A stretch of 64,000 bases of DNA from Hwangdonia seohaensis (GTDB lineage Bacteria > Bacteroidota > Bacteroidia > Flavobacteriales > Flavobacteriaceae): contig NZ_JAVSCK010000003.1 in assembly GCF_031932625.1 (NCBI RefSeq), forward strand, positions 248,001 to 312,000, written 5' to 3'. The position numbers and the translations under genes were made by a program. Below the pieces are notes generated by a model. The model did not search any database. It was given only the letters and a program-made list of their open reading frames with translations, and was not told where the DNA came from. Shown in pieces: positions 34,322-42,807 of this stretch; position 1 is the stretch's first letter, and every line of letters starts with the position of its first letter.

Positions 34322-35656
34322 TCAATCTCTAAATATTTTGTTTGGAAAAACCACTGCGCTTTCAAAACCGTTTTCTCCAACGGAAGCGATACCAAAAAAG
34401 TAATTGTCAATAACTATCCCATTTAAAGTAAATTCTGAAACATCTCCAACATAGCGACTATGGTCCCAAGTAGGCGATGTGGTATCTCGCCAATAAATTT
34501 TATAACCTATGGCGCCATCAACCTTATCCCATTTAAACTTTACCGATGGCTGTACAATACCGCCAATGGCCACATTGTTTGGTTGTGGAGGTGCAGCGGC
34601 TAAACTCGCCATATTTATAGCGTTTACCGCAGTTAGTTTTTTGGCATACTCAAAATTAACATGCTCGATGACATCGCCATATTTTATGCCGTTTTCTTCG
34701 CGAATATCTTGATGTTGTTGGGTGTAGTTTTCGTGGGCTTCCATAATCCTGATGCCCGCAAAACCCAAGTCGTTAAACGGCCTGTGATGTCCGCCACGAC
34801 CAAATCGATCCAATCGGTACACCATCATCGGGTTCATTTCCGGCATATAGGTTTTTGTGGTTTTATGGATGTATCGAGCCAATTGGCGTGAAATGCCATC
34901 GACTTCGCCACCGTAAAAACGACGTGCATTTCTTTCACGTTCGGTTTCGGTTGGAGGCGTAGGCTCGGAGAAAATTCTAAAGGTTCTATTGTCAATTACG
35001 CCATCAACGCCTTTGATGTTTCCAATCATATCGTTGTTTAAAACGCCAATAATATCCCAACCTTTTTCTTTCGCGTATTTTGCCAATCCAGCACCGCCAA
35101 AAAGCCCTTGTTCTTCGCCCGAAAGCCCAACATAAACAATACTGTTCTCAAATTTGTAATGTGATAAAACCCGAGCCGCTTCAATGGTGCCTGCCATACC
35201 AGAGGCATTGTCGTTTGCTCCGGGCGCATCGGTTGTAAAATCCATCGTGTCGCTGGCACGCGAATCAATATCACCACTCATAATAACATAGCGATTGGGG
35301 TATTTTGTGCCTTTTTGGACAGCCACAACATTAACCACCCAAGCATCGTGAGGCACGCGACGGTTTCCTTTTTTGGTTACAAAATCTTTTTGATAAAAAA
35401 CCTCTAAACAATGGTTGCAATCTTTTGAAATGGATTCGAATTCAGATTTAATCCAACGTCTTGCTGCACCAATACCACGTGTTTCGGAAAGGGTGTCGCT
35501 AAAGGTGTTTCGTGTACCAAAATCGACTAGGGTTTGGATATCTTTTTGAATGCGGTCTGCCGATACCGCATCAATAATGTCATAGATTTTTTGATGGGTT
35601 TGCGAAATGGAAGTAATGGTTAAAAAGCAAAACCCAAATGTGATTAGAACTTTCAT
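34322..35656 (-). CDS. M28 family zinc peptidase with fibronectin-like C-terminus
   Basis: 444 residues, signal peptide MKVLITFGFCFLTITSISQ. The metal-binding motifs of M28 are clear: 'MSGDIDSRASDTMDFTTDAPGANDNASG', 'VGLSGEEQGLFGG' and 'VLNNDMIGN', with 'GGHHRPFNDLGFAGIRIME' later. A C-terminal FnIII-like domain (about 350-444) includes 'VKFKWDKVDGAIGYKIYWRDT'. It is probably an exported aminopeptidase or carboxypeptidase. It lies 47 bp before the M1 gene on the same strand. Confidence 0.92.
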   Translation of the reverse strand: MKVLITFGFCFLTITSISQTHQKIYDIIDAVSADRIQKDIQTLVDFGTRNTFSDTLSETRGIGAARRWIKSEFESISKDCNHCLEVFYQKDFVTKKGNRRVPHDAWVVNVVAVQKGTKYPNRYVIMSGDIDSRASDTMDFTTDAPGANDNASGMAGTIEAARVLSHYKFENSIVYVGLSGEEQGLFGGAGLAKYAKEKGWDIIGVLNNDMIGNIKGVDGVIDNRTFRIFSEPTPPTETERERNARRFYGGEVDGISRQLARYIHKTTKTYMPEMNPMMVYRLDRFGRGGHHRPFNDLGFAGIRIMEAHENYTQQHQDIREENGIKYGDVIEHVNFEYAKKLTAVNAINMASLAAAPPQPNNVAIGGIVQPSVKFKWDKVDGAIGYKIYWRDTTSPTWDHSRYVGDVSEFTLNGIVIDNYFFGIASVGENGFESAVVFPNKIFRD

Positions 35657-35690
35657 ATTAGTCTTTGGTGTAAATTAATTTTATAGGTGG

Positions 35691-36434
35691 TTATTGAATA
35701 AATGTTACTCTATATATTTTCTCGTTTTTAACCTCGTAAATGGCAATAGCGTAAAAAATATTACCGTTGGCTGTAACTTTTTCTTTATCAATTATTTTGT
35801 TGCCCAATACCATTCTGTTTACAATTTCGGCATTTAAATCGGAGGTTTTTGCAAACATCGATCCGTACTGTTTTTTAATCGCATCTTGTCCTTCTGAAAT
35901 TAATTGGTTGGGGAATTTGTACAGTTTTATATCGGTTGAATAGGTGTTGACAAAAGCATCGATATCCCGTTTGTTGTAGGCTTCCAATTGTTTGTTTACT
36001 ATGGCTTCCGGATTTGAGGTTGTTTTTGCGTTATTGATAAAGGTCATCGATTTTATACCTTCTTTTCCGGTTTTGTAAATGGTAACATGCCTGTTGGTTG
36101 CATGGTTTACAGTGCTTAATTCTTCATCGATTACGATGTTGTTTAACACCATGCGGTTAAGCACTTTTACATTTGATTTCTTGTTTTTTTGAAAGAAATG
36201 GGCATAGTTTTCCTTTAATTTATCGCGCCCAAAATACATGGTGTCATTAGGAAATCGGCTTACTAAAACACCGTTGTCGAAAGCGTTACCAAATTCATCT
36301 AAATCTCTATTGTTAAAAGGCTCAATGTGTTTTTGAACCATGTTTTCAGATAGCTTTTCACTCAGTGATTTTGTATGGGTTTGCGAATAACCCGAAAGGG
36401 ATAAAATGAATAAAATAAACAGATTTAGTTTCAT
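35691..36434 (-). CDS. Tandem NTF2-like (SnoaL-type) exported protein
   Basis: 247 residues with a signal peptide ('LFILFILSLSGYSQ'). Two related units are visible: one with 'IEPFNNRDLDEFGNAF...RMVLNNIVIDEE' (about 37-120) and one with 'LEAYNKRDIDAFVNTY...RMVLGNKIIDKE' (about 148-230). This duplication of an NTF2-like cone fold suggests a small-ligand-binding pocket. No catalytic function can be assigned. It is upstream of the M28 peptidase by 34 bp. Confidence 0.75.
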   Translation of the reverse strand: MKLNLFILFILSLSGYSQTHTKSLSEKLSENMVQKHIEPFNNRDLDEFGNAFDNGVLVSRFPNDTMYFGRDKLKENYAHFFQKNKKSNVKVLNRMVLNNIVIDEELSTVNHATNRHVTIYKTGKEGIKSMTFINNAKTTSNPEAIVNKQLEAYNKRDIDAFVNTYSTDIKLYKFPNQLISEGQDAIKKQYGSMFAKTSDLNAEIVNRMVLGNKIIDKEKVTANGNIFYAIAIYEVKNEKIYRVTFIQ

Positions 36435-36473
36435 TGCAAGTTGATTGATGTTCTAAAGATAGTAAAATAAAAA

Positions 36474-36504
36474 AACGCTCAAGAAAATTAATTCTTAAGC
36501 GCTT
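36474..36504 (-). terminator. Terminator of the beta-oxidation operon
   Basis: Read leftward, GCGCTTAAGAAT pairs with a complementary arm ending in GAGCG, followed by a T-run. It separates the acyl-CoA dehydrogenase gene from the NTF2-like gene. Confidence 0.8.
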
Positions 36505-36541
36505 TTCTCATTTGAGTTAGTCACACAATGTTTTTAGAATA

Positions 36542-38344
36542 CTAAAAACAATATTTATTTTCAGTCTTTACTTTTTCAGCTATTTCGTTACGTAAATCTA
36601 CGATATCCGGATAGTTCTGGTATTTTGTAAAGCGTTTAAGACCCATTAAAAGCATACGTTGTTCGTCACCTTCGGCAAACGAAATGATGCTTTCTTTTCC
36701 TTTTTCTTCAATAATGTCAACCGCATGATACAAATATAATTTAGACATGGCGATTTGAACAGATTGCGCTTCTTCGCCAAAGCGCTTTGCGTTTTTCTCT
36801 GTTCTTAAAATTGCAGATTCAGCCATATAAATTTCAATCAATATATCGGCGGCGGCGATTAATAATTGTTGGTGGTCTTCTAATTGCGGACCGTATTTTT
36901 GTACCGCTCCACCAGCAACCATTAAGAATGTTTTCTTAAGCTTTTTAATCATTTCTTTTTCTTCTGAAAACAACTCGGAATAATCCGGTGTTTCAAACGA
37001 TGGTATGCCCATCAATTCTTCTTGTACGGCTTGCGCTGGCCCAAGCAAATCTACGTGTCCTTTCATGGCTTTTTTAACCAACATACCTACTGAAAGCATT
37101 CTGTTAATTTCGTTGGTGCCTTCGTAAATACGGGCGATACGGGCATCTCTCCAAGCAGCTTCCATTGGGGTTTCTTCTGAGAATCCCATGCCTCCAAAAA
37201 TTTGAATGCCTTCATCTGCTGCATTTTGAACATCTTCGGAAACGGCAACTTTTAGTATGGAACATTCAATAGCGTATTCTTCAACACCCTTAAGCTCTGC
37301 TTCTTGATGTGTGTTTCCGGCCGATACTCGCAAAGCAATGCGGTCCTCAATATTTTTTGCGGCGCGATAAGTTGCCGATTCACCAGCATAGGCACTGGTG
37401 GCCATTTCAGCTAATTTTACTTTAATGGCACCAAACTCCGAAATAGGTGTTTTAAACTGTTTGCGTTCGTTGGCGTACTGAACAGCTGTTGTTAAGATTC
37501 TGCGTTGCGAATCCAAGCAAGCGCCTGCCAATTTTATACGGCCAACATTTAGGGCATTCATCGCTATTTTAAAGCCTTCACCACGACCGGCGAGCATGTT
37601 TTCAACAGGTACAACCGTATCGTTGAAGAATACCTGACGCGTAGATGAGGCACGAATACCTAATTTATGTTCTTCTTCGCCCATGGTAATGCCGTTGCTC
37701 GCATCATTTTCTACAATAAAACCTGTTATGTTTTTATCGTTTTCTATACGCGCAAAAACAATCATTAAGCTACAAAATCCGGCGTTTGAAATCCACATTT
37801 TTTGTCCGTTGATTTTATAACTTTTACCATCTTCGGATAGGGTTGCTGTGGTTTTACCGGAATTGGCATCACTACCGGCTCCGGGTTCGGTTAAACAATA
37901 AGCGCCAAACCATTCTCCCGTAGCTAATTTAGGTACGTATTTTTGTTTTTGCTCCTCGGTGCCATAAAGCGTGATTGGCATGGTGCCAATACCAGTATGC
38001 GCTCCAAATGCGGTGCTAAAAGAACCTGTGCCACTAGAGATATAATCGCAAACCAATAGGGTGGATACAAAGCCCATTTCCAAGCCACCGTAAGCTTCGG
38101 GAACGGCAACACCCAGAAAACCGAGTTCTCCGGCCTTACGCATAACCTCTTCGGTTAAAGCAAAATCTTTTGCTTCAAAGCGTGGTTTGTGAGGAATAAT
38201 TTCGCGGTCGTTAAATTCCATAACCGCTTCTTTCATCATGTTTTGTTCTTCCGAAAAATCTTCTGGCGTAAATACGTCTTCGCAGTTAGTTTCTTTTACT
38301 AGGAATTGTCCGCCTCTTAATAGGTCTTTTTCTTTTGCTTCCAT
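36542..38344 (-). CDS. Acyl-CoA dehydrogenase
   Basis: FAD enzyme that introduces the 2,3 double bond in fatty acyl-CoA. 600 residues, longer than the classical 380, with the extra C-terminal helical domain of the Bacteroidota/VLCAD-like type. Motifs: 'AYCLTEPGAGSDANSGKTTA' (FAD/substrate loop), 'KMWISNAGF', and 'RIARIYEGTNEINRML', where the Glu of YEGT corresponds to the catalytic base of medium-chain enzymes. It is last in the operon marR, fadB-like, thiolase, acyl-CoA dehydrogenase. Confidence 0.93.
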   Translation of the reverse strand: MEAKEKDLLRGGQFLVKETNCEDVFTPEDFSEEQNMMKEAVMEFNDREIIPHKPRFEAKDFALTEEVMRKAGELGFLGVAVPEAYGGLEMGFVSTLLVCDYISSGTGSFSTAFGAHTGIGTMPITLYGTEEQKQKYVPKLATGEWFGAYCLTEPGAGSDANSGKTTATLSEDGKSYKINGQKMWISNAGFCSLMIVFARIENDKNITGFIVENDASNGITMGEEEHKLGIRASSTRQVFFNDTVVPVENMLAGRGEGFKIAMNALNVGRIKLAGACLDSQRRILTTAVQYANERKQFKTPISEFGAIKVKLAEMATSAYAGESATYRAAKNIEDRIALRVSAGNTHQEAELKGVEEYAIECSILKVAVSEDVQNAADEGIQIFGGMGFSEETPMEAAWRDARIARIYEGTNEINRMLSVGMLVKKAMKGHVDLLGPAQAVQEELMGIPSFETPDYSELFSEEKEMIKKLKKTFLMVAGGAVQKYGPQLEDHQQLLIAAADILIEIYMAESAILRTEKNAKRFGEEAQSVQIAMSKLYLYHAVDIIEEKGKESIISFAEGDEQRMLLMGLKRFTKYQNYPDIVDLRNEIAEKVKTENKYCF

Positions 38345-38353
38345 TGTTATTTT

Positions 38354-38432
38354 TAGATTCTAGACAGCTAGACATTAGATTCTAGACTGTGTGTTGTTGT
38401 TATAATATGTTTAATTAGTCTAGATTCTAGAC
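38354..38432. repeat. Three exact copies of a 12-base repeat
   Basis: TAGATTCTAGAC occurs at 38354-38365, 38376-38387 and 38421-38432, with further partial copies between them (CTAGAC, GTCTAGA). The repeat contains the palindrome TCTAGA. It fills the 105-bp gap between the thiolase and acyl-CoA dehydrogenase genes. Confidence 0.85.
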
Positions 38433-38449
38433 TCTATTCGTCTATATTC

Positions 38450-39640
38450 TTAATTCAAAAATTCAAATATCCCACAAGCACCTTGACCGGTACCAACGCA
38501 CATGGTTACAGCTCCGTATTTGCCTGACATGTTTCGTTTACGCATCTCATCAAAAAGCTGTACCGAGAGTTTTGCGCCTGTGCATCCAAGCGGGTGACCA
38601 AGTGCAATGGCACCACCGTTTACGTTAATGATATCCGGGTTTAAGTTTAACTCACGAATAACGGCTATAGATTGTGAAGCAAAGGCTTCGTTTAGTTCTA
38701 TAAGTGCTAAATCGTCTTGTTTTAAACCAGCTAATTTCAATGCTTTTGGAATGGCTTTTACGGGACCAATTCCCATAATCCGTGGTTCCACACCTGCAGC
38801 GGCATAATTAACAAGTCTTGCTATGGGCTCAAGATTTAATTCCTTTACCATGTCTTCGCTCATAATCATTACAAATGCAGCACCATCACTCATTTGTGAC
38901 GAATTTCCAGCTGTAACACTTCCGCCTTGTGCAAATACAGGTCGTAATTTTGCCAATGCTTCAAGATTGGTTCCTTTTCGTGGTCCTTCGTCTTTGGTAA
39001 CCGTGTAAGATTTCGTGGCTTTTTTACCATTTTCGTCTATATAGGTTTGCTCTACTTCAATAGGAACAATTTGGTCTTGAAAACGATCTTCGGCTTGCGC
39101 TCTTAAGGCTTTCATGTGTGAATTATATGCAAACTCATCTTGATCTTCACGAGACACCTTAAACTGATTGGCAACAGCTTCGGCCGTGTTTCCCATGCCC
39201 CAGTAATAATCTTCATGACCCGCTTTTACGGTATCGTAATTTAATTCCGGTTTAAAGCCTGTCATCGGAACAGCACTCATACTTTCTGCGCCACCTGCGA
39301 TAATACAATCGGCCATACCAGCTTGAATTTTTGCGGTTGCAATACCAATAGTTTCAATGCCTGAAGCACAAAAACGATTTACTGTTACACCAGGAACATC
39401 CACACTATCTAATCCAATTAATGAGATAAATCGAGCCATGTTTAAACCTTGCGAACCTTCTGGCATCGCGTTACCAACAATAACATCGTCGATACGTTTT
39501 GTATCGAAATCCGGTAGCTCTTTCATCATGTGCTGAATGGTTTCAGCAGCTAATTCGTCTGTTCTTTTAAAACGGAACACGCCTTTTGGTGCTTTGCCCA
39601 CGGCGGTTCTGTATGCTTTTACTATATATGCTTGTTTCAT
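38450..39640 (-). CDS. fadA: Acetyl-CoA C-acyltransferase (3-ketoacyl-CoA thiolase)
   Basis: The last step of beta-oxidation: thiolytic cleavage of 3-ketoacyl-CoA. 396 residues, a standard thiolase length. Nucleophile Cys91 in 'VNRFCASGIETIG', catalytic His in 'NVNGGAIALGHPLGCTGAK', and the second Cys in 'CVGTGQGACGIFEFL' are all present. Its neighbours are the multifunctional hydratase/dehydrogenase and an acyl-CoA dehydrogenase, so the beta-oxidation role is secure although chain-length preference is not. Confidence 0.95.
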   Translation of the reverse strand: MKQAYIVKAYRTAVGKAPKGVFRFKRTDELAAETIQHMMKELPDFDTKRIDDVIVGNAMPEGSQGLNMARFISLIGLDSVDVPGVTVNRFCASGIETIGIATAKIQAGMADCIIAGGAESMSAVPMTGFKPELNYDTVKAGHEDYYWGMGNTAEAVANQFKVSREDQDEFAYNSHMKALRAQAEDRFQDQIVPIEVEQTYIDENGKKATKSYTVTKDEGPRKGTNLEALAKLRPVFAQGGSVTAGNSSQMSDGAAFVMIMSEDMVKELNLEPIARLVNYAAAGVEPRIMGIGPVKAIPKALKLAGLKQDDLALIELNEAFASQSIAVIRELNLNPDIINVNGGAIALGHPLGCTGAKLSVQLFDEMRKRNMSGKYGAVTMCVGTGQGACGIFEFLN

Positions 39641-39643
39641 AAT

Positions 39644-39757
39644 AAGCCCCTACTAGCTTCCCCAAAAGGGAAGAAATTTTTACGGGTATTTTTATTTGTT
39701 ATTCATTATTTTTCGAGCGCTATATCTCCTTCCCTTTGGGAAGGTTTGGATGGGCTT
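39644..39757. repeat. Intergenic element with double-hairpin ends
   Basis: Terminal inverted repeats AAGCCCCTA at the left (39644) and ATGGGCTT at the right (ending 39757) each border an inner palindrome (CTTCCCCAAAAGGGAAG and CCTTCCCTTTGGGAAGG). The ends together resemble a small dispersed element common in this family. It fills the whole gap between the thiolase and fadB-like genes. Confidence 0.75.
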
Positions 39758-42166
39758 CTAATTTCTCAATGGTTTTCCTTTAGTTAACATGTGTTGAATC
39801 CTTTCCAAAGTTTTACGTTCAGTACATAAACTTAAAAAGGCTTCTCGTTCTAAATCCAAAAGGTATTGTTCGCTAACCAAAGTAGGTTCGGATAAATCGC
39901 CACCAGCCATAACGTAGGCCAATTTATTAGCGATTTTTTTATCGTGTTCGCTAATGTAATTACTGTCTTCCATGGCATCGGTTCCCACTAAAAACATACC
40001 TAAAGCCTGTTTACCAAGTACTTTAACGTCAGTGCGTTTTACAGGCTGGGTGTAACCCATGTCTGCCATTAATTTCGCATGTTGTTTGGCAACCGCAATT
40101 TGGCGGTCTTTATTAACAACTACGATATCTTTTCCTTTTTGAAGAATGCCCAAATCGAAAGCTTCGTAAGCCGAAGTTGCCACTTTAGCCATACCAATAG
40201 TTAAGAAATATTCTTGTAACACATTTAATTGCACATCGCCTTTTCTAAAAGTGTCTTGGGCCCTTAAAGCCATTTCTTTTGAGCCACCACCACCAGGGAT
40301 GACACCAACTCCAAACTCAACCAATCCGATGTAAGTTTCGGCGGCAGCAACCACTTTATCGGCGTGCATCGATAACTCACAGCCGCCACCAAGTGCCATG
40401 CCATGAGGCGCGGCAACGGTTGGAATGGCAGAATAACGCATACGCATCATGGTGTCTTGGAAATATTTTATAGCCATGTTTAACTCGTCATATTCTTGTT
40501 CGGCAGCCATCATGAAAATCATGCCAATGTTTGCACCAACTGAGAAATTTGCAGCTTGATTACCAACTACCAATCCCGCAAAATCTTTTTCGGCTAAATC
40601 AATCGCTTTATTTAAACCGGCTAAAACATCGCCTCCAATGGTATTCATTTTCGATTGGAATTCTACATTTAAAATGCCGTCGCCCAAATCTTCAATAACA
40701 ACGCCTGAGTTTTTAAAGACTTCATTCGATTTTCTGATGTTATCCAAAATAATAAATGCATCCTGACCAGGAATTTTTTCATGAGATCGCTTAGGAATAT
40801 CATAGGCATAGGTTGCACCATTTTTTACTGTATAGAAAGAGGTGCACCCAGCGGCTAACATATTGTTAACCCATGTGTTGGGTTCAAGTCCTTCGGCTTT
40901 CATTAATTCAATGCCTTTTTCCAAACCAATGGCATCCCAAATTTGGAATGGACCATGTTCCCAGCCAAAACCAGCTTTCATGGCATCGTCGATTTTGTAT
41001 AAATCATCCGTTATTTCTGGAATTCTATTTGAAACGTAAGCGAATAATGCAGCAAAACTTTTACGGTAAAATTCGCCTGCTTTATCTTTTCCTTTTACTA
41101 GAATTTTAAAACGGTCAACAACCTTGTCTACGGTTTTAGTTAATTCTAAAGTGGCAAATTTTGCGCGTTTGGCTGAACGATATTCTAAGGTATTCAAATC
41201 TAGTGATAGAATCTCTGAAGATCCATCGTCTTTTCTTACTTTTTTATAAAAACCTTGTCCGGTTTTGCTTCCTAACCATTTGTTTTCCACCATTTTGTTG
41301 ATGAAATCTGGCAATTCAAATAACTCTAAACGCTCATCTTTCGGACAGTTTTCCCTAATGCCGTTGGCCACATGAACCAAAGTGTCCAATCCCACAACAT
41401 CAACAGTTCTGAAGGTTGCCGATTTTGGACGACCAATTACCGGCCCCGATAATTTATCGACTTCTTCAATAGTTAAATCTAAATCCTTAACAGCGTGAAA
41501 TAGACTTTGAATACTGAAAATCCCGATTCGATTCCCAATAAATGCCGGCGTATCTTTAGCGATTACCGAAGTTTTTCCTAAGAATTGCTCTCCATAACCA
41601 TTCAAGAATTCTAGCACAGACGCATCTGTTTTAGGCCCTGGTATGATCTCAAATAGTTTCAGGTAACGCGCAGGGTTAAAAAAGTGTGTTCCACAGAAAT
41701 GCTTCTGGAAATCTTCACTTCGCCCTTCGCTCATGAACTTTATTGGAATTCCAGAGGTGTTCGAAGTAATTAACGTACCTGGAGTTCTGTGTTTTTCAAG
41801 CTTTTCGAAAACCTGTTGCTTAATATCCAAACGCTCAACAACCACCTCCATAATCCAATCTACATTTGCAACTTTAGCAATGTCGTCTTCAAGGTTTCCC
41901 GTGGTAATTCGATTTTTAAAAGAAGGATGGTAAAGCGGTGCAGGTTTCGATTTTATTGAAGCCGCCAAGGCATCGTTAACTAATCGGTTTCTAACAATTT
42001 TATCCTCCAAAGTTAAGCCTTTGGCTTTTTCGATATCGGTAAGTTCTCTTGGAATAATGTCTAATAATAAAACATCAACGCCAATATTGGCAAAATGACA
42101 AGCGATACCGCTTCCCATAATACCTGAACCTATAATGGCTATTTTTTTTATTCTACGTTTGCTCAT
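39758..42166 (-). CDS. 3-hydroxyacyl-CoA dehydrogenase / enoyl-CoA hydratase
   Basis: 802 residues covering two beta-oxidation steps. The order is dehydrogenase first: NAD-binding 'KIAIIGSGIMGSGIACHFANIGVDVLLLD', 'SNTSGIPIKFMSEG', 'HFFNPARYLKLFEIIPGP' and 'IGNRIGIFSIQSLFH' (about 1-310), then a second dehydrogenase-type helical domain (about 330-430), then a crotonase-like domain (about 480-700) with 'AAPHGMALGGGCELSMHAD' and 'GVGVIPGGGGSKEMALR'. This order is opposite to E. coli FadB but usual in Bacteroidota. It is second gene of the operon, 10 bp after marR. Confidence 0.93.
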   Translation of the reverse strand: MSKRRIKKIAIIGSGIMGSGIACHFANIGVDVLLLDIIPRELTDIEKAKGLTLEDKIVRNRLVNDALAASIKSKPAPLYHPSFKNRITTGNLEDDIAKVANVDWIMEVVVERLDIKQQVFEKLEKHRTPGTLITSNTSGIPIKFMSEGRSEDFQKHFCGTHFFNPARYLKLFEIIPGPKTDASVLEFLNGYGEQFLGKTSVIAKDTPAFIGNRIGIFSIQSLFHAVKDLDLTIEEVDKLSGPVIGRPKSATFRTVDVVGLDTLVHVANGIRENCPKDERLELFELPDFINKMVENKWLGSKTGQGFYKKVRKDDGSSEILSLDLNTLEYRSAKRAKFATLELTKTVDKVVDRFKILVKGKDKAGEFYRKSFAALFAYVSNRIPEITDDLYKIDDAMKAGFGWEHGPFQIWDAIGLEKGIELMKAEGLEPNTWVNNMLAAGCTSFYTVKNGATYAYDIPKRSHEKIPGQDAFIILDNIRKSNEVFKNSGVVIEDLGDGILNVEFQSKMNTIGGDVLAGLNKAIDLAEKDFAGLVVGNQAANFSVGANIGMIFMMAAEQEYDELNMAIKYFQDTMMRMRYSAIPTVAAPHGMALGGGCELSMHADKVVAAAETYIGLVEFGVGVIPGGGGSKEMALRAQDTFRKGDVQLNVLQEYFLTIGMAKVATSAYEAFDLGILQKGKDIVVVNKDRQIAVAKQHAKLMADMGYTQPVKRTDVKVLGKQALGMFLVGTDAMEDSNYISEHDKKIANKLAYVMAGGDLSEPTLVSEQYLLDLEREAFLSLCTERKTLERIQHMLTKGKPLRN

Positions 42167-42176
42167 GGTGTTTTTT

Positions 42177-42626
42177 CTACTTATCGTTGTTTTGATTGTA
42201 TATTTTTTTATTGGCTACCATCTCATTGATTAATTCGGCAACCTCATAAAAATTCTTTAGTTTTTCTTCACAAATATTTCCTTTAATGGCTTCGTTAAAG
42301 GTGAGGACCTTCTCTTTGGAATAGTCTCTTTTTTTTCTGCCAAACTCGGTTAAATGAATGAGTACGCTACGGCCGTCATTCGGATTTGATTTCCGTTCAA
42401 TTAAACCACGAACTTCCATGGTTTTTAATATGCGCGATAAACTCGTAGCTTCCATTCCCATTTTAGGCCCCAAAGCGGTTGAAGGTGTCCCATCAACAGG
42501 GTCTATGCTCAATAATGTAAAGGCCACTGCCATGGTAGCATCAAACTTTGAGGCCTCTTCGTTGTACATTTTTTGAACAGTTAACCATGTGGTTCTTAAC
42601 ACGTAATCAATCGTTTTGTCTTTCAT
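42177..42626 (-). CDS. MarR-family regulator of the fatty-acid operon
   Basis: 149 residues starting 'MKDKTIDYVLRTTWLTVQKMYNEEASKFDATMAVAFTLL'. The winged helix is visible: 'ATSLSRILKTMEVRGLIERKSNPNDGRSVLIHLTEFG', with the conserved wing DGR. The longer reading starting at 42671 is rejected because it would begin upstream of the predicted promoter -7 element and inside the operator. It probably represses its own operon until acyl-CoA or a related ligand binds; that ligand is inference. Confidence 0.9.
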   Translation of the reverse strand: MKDKTIDYVLRTTWLTVQKMYNEEASKFDATMAVAFTLLSIDPVDGTPSTALGPKMGMEATSLSRILKTMEVRGLIERKSNPNDGRSVLIHLTEFGRKKRDYSKEKVLTFNEAIKGNICEEKLKNFYEVAELINEMVANKKIYNQNNDK

Positions 42627-42644
42627 TTGAGAGTAGTTGGTGCT

Positions 42645-42652
42645 CAAATATA
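42645..42652 (-). promoter_or_regulatory. Promoter -7 element of the marR-fad operon
   Basis: On the minus strand TATATTTG matches TAnnTTTG. The start point would be near 42641, 15 bases before the marR ATG. Confidence 0.65.
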
Positions 42653-42656
42653 TAAA

Positions 42657-42684
42657 AAATTTGTTATGCACGCATAATAAATTT
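42657..42684 (-). promoter_or_regulatory. Probable MarR operator
   Basis: A 28-bp palindrome: AAATTTGTTATGC (42657-42669) and GCATAATAAATTT (42672-42684), 12 of 13 positions complementary, two-base centre. It begins 4 bp upstream of the -7 element and covers the -33 region, a classic repressor position. Confidence 0.8.
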
Positions 42685-42807
42685 GATAAAATTGAATACC
42701 AAGCATAAAACGCAACTTTTAGTAATTTGTACCATAATATAATATCTTTGGTTTTTTACGCTGCCAAAAGAAATTTGAATGAAAAATAGAATTTTACTTT
42801 TTTTACC

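Noticed and set aside
42672..42778. A gene in the gap between marR and the GH18 gene
   Set aside because: The space is taken by the operator and AT-rich leader; no frame of meaningful length is present.
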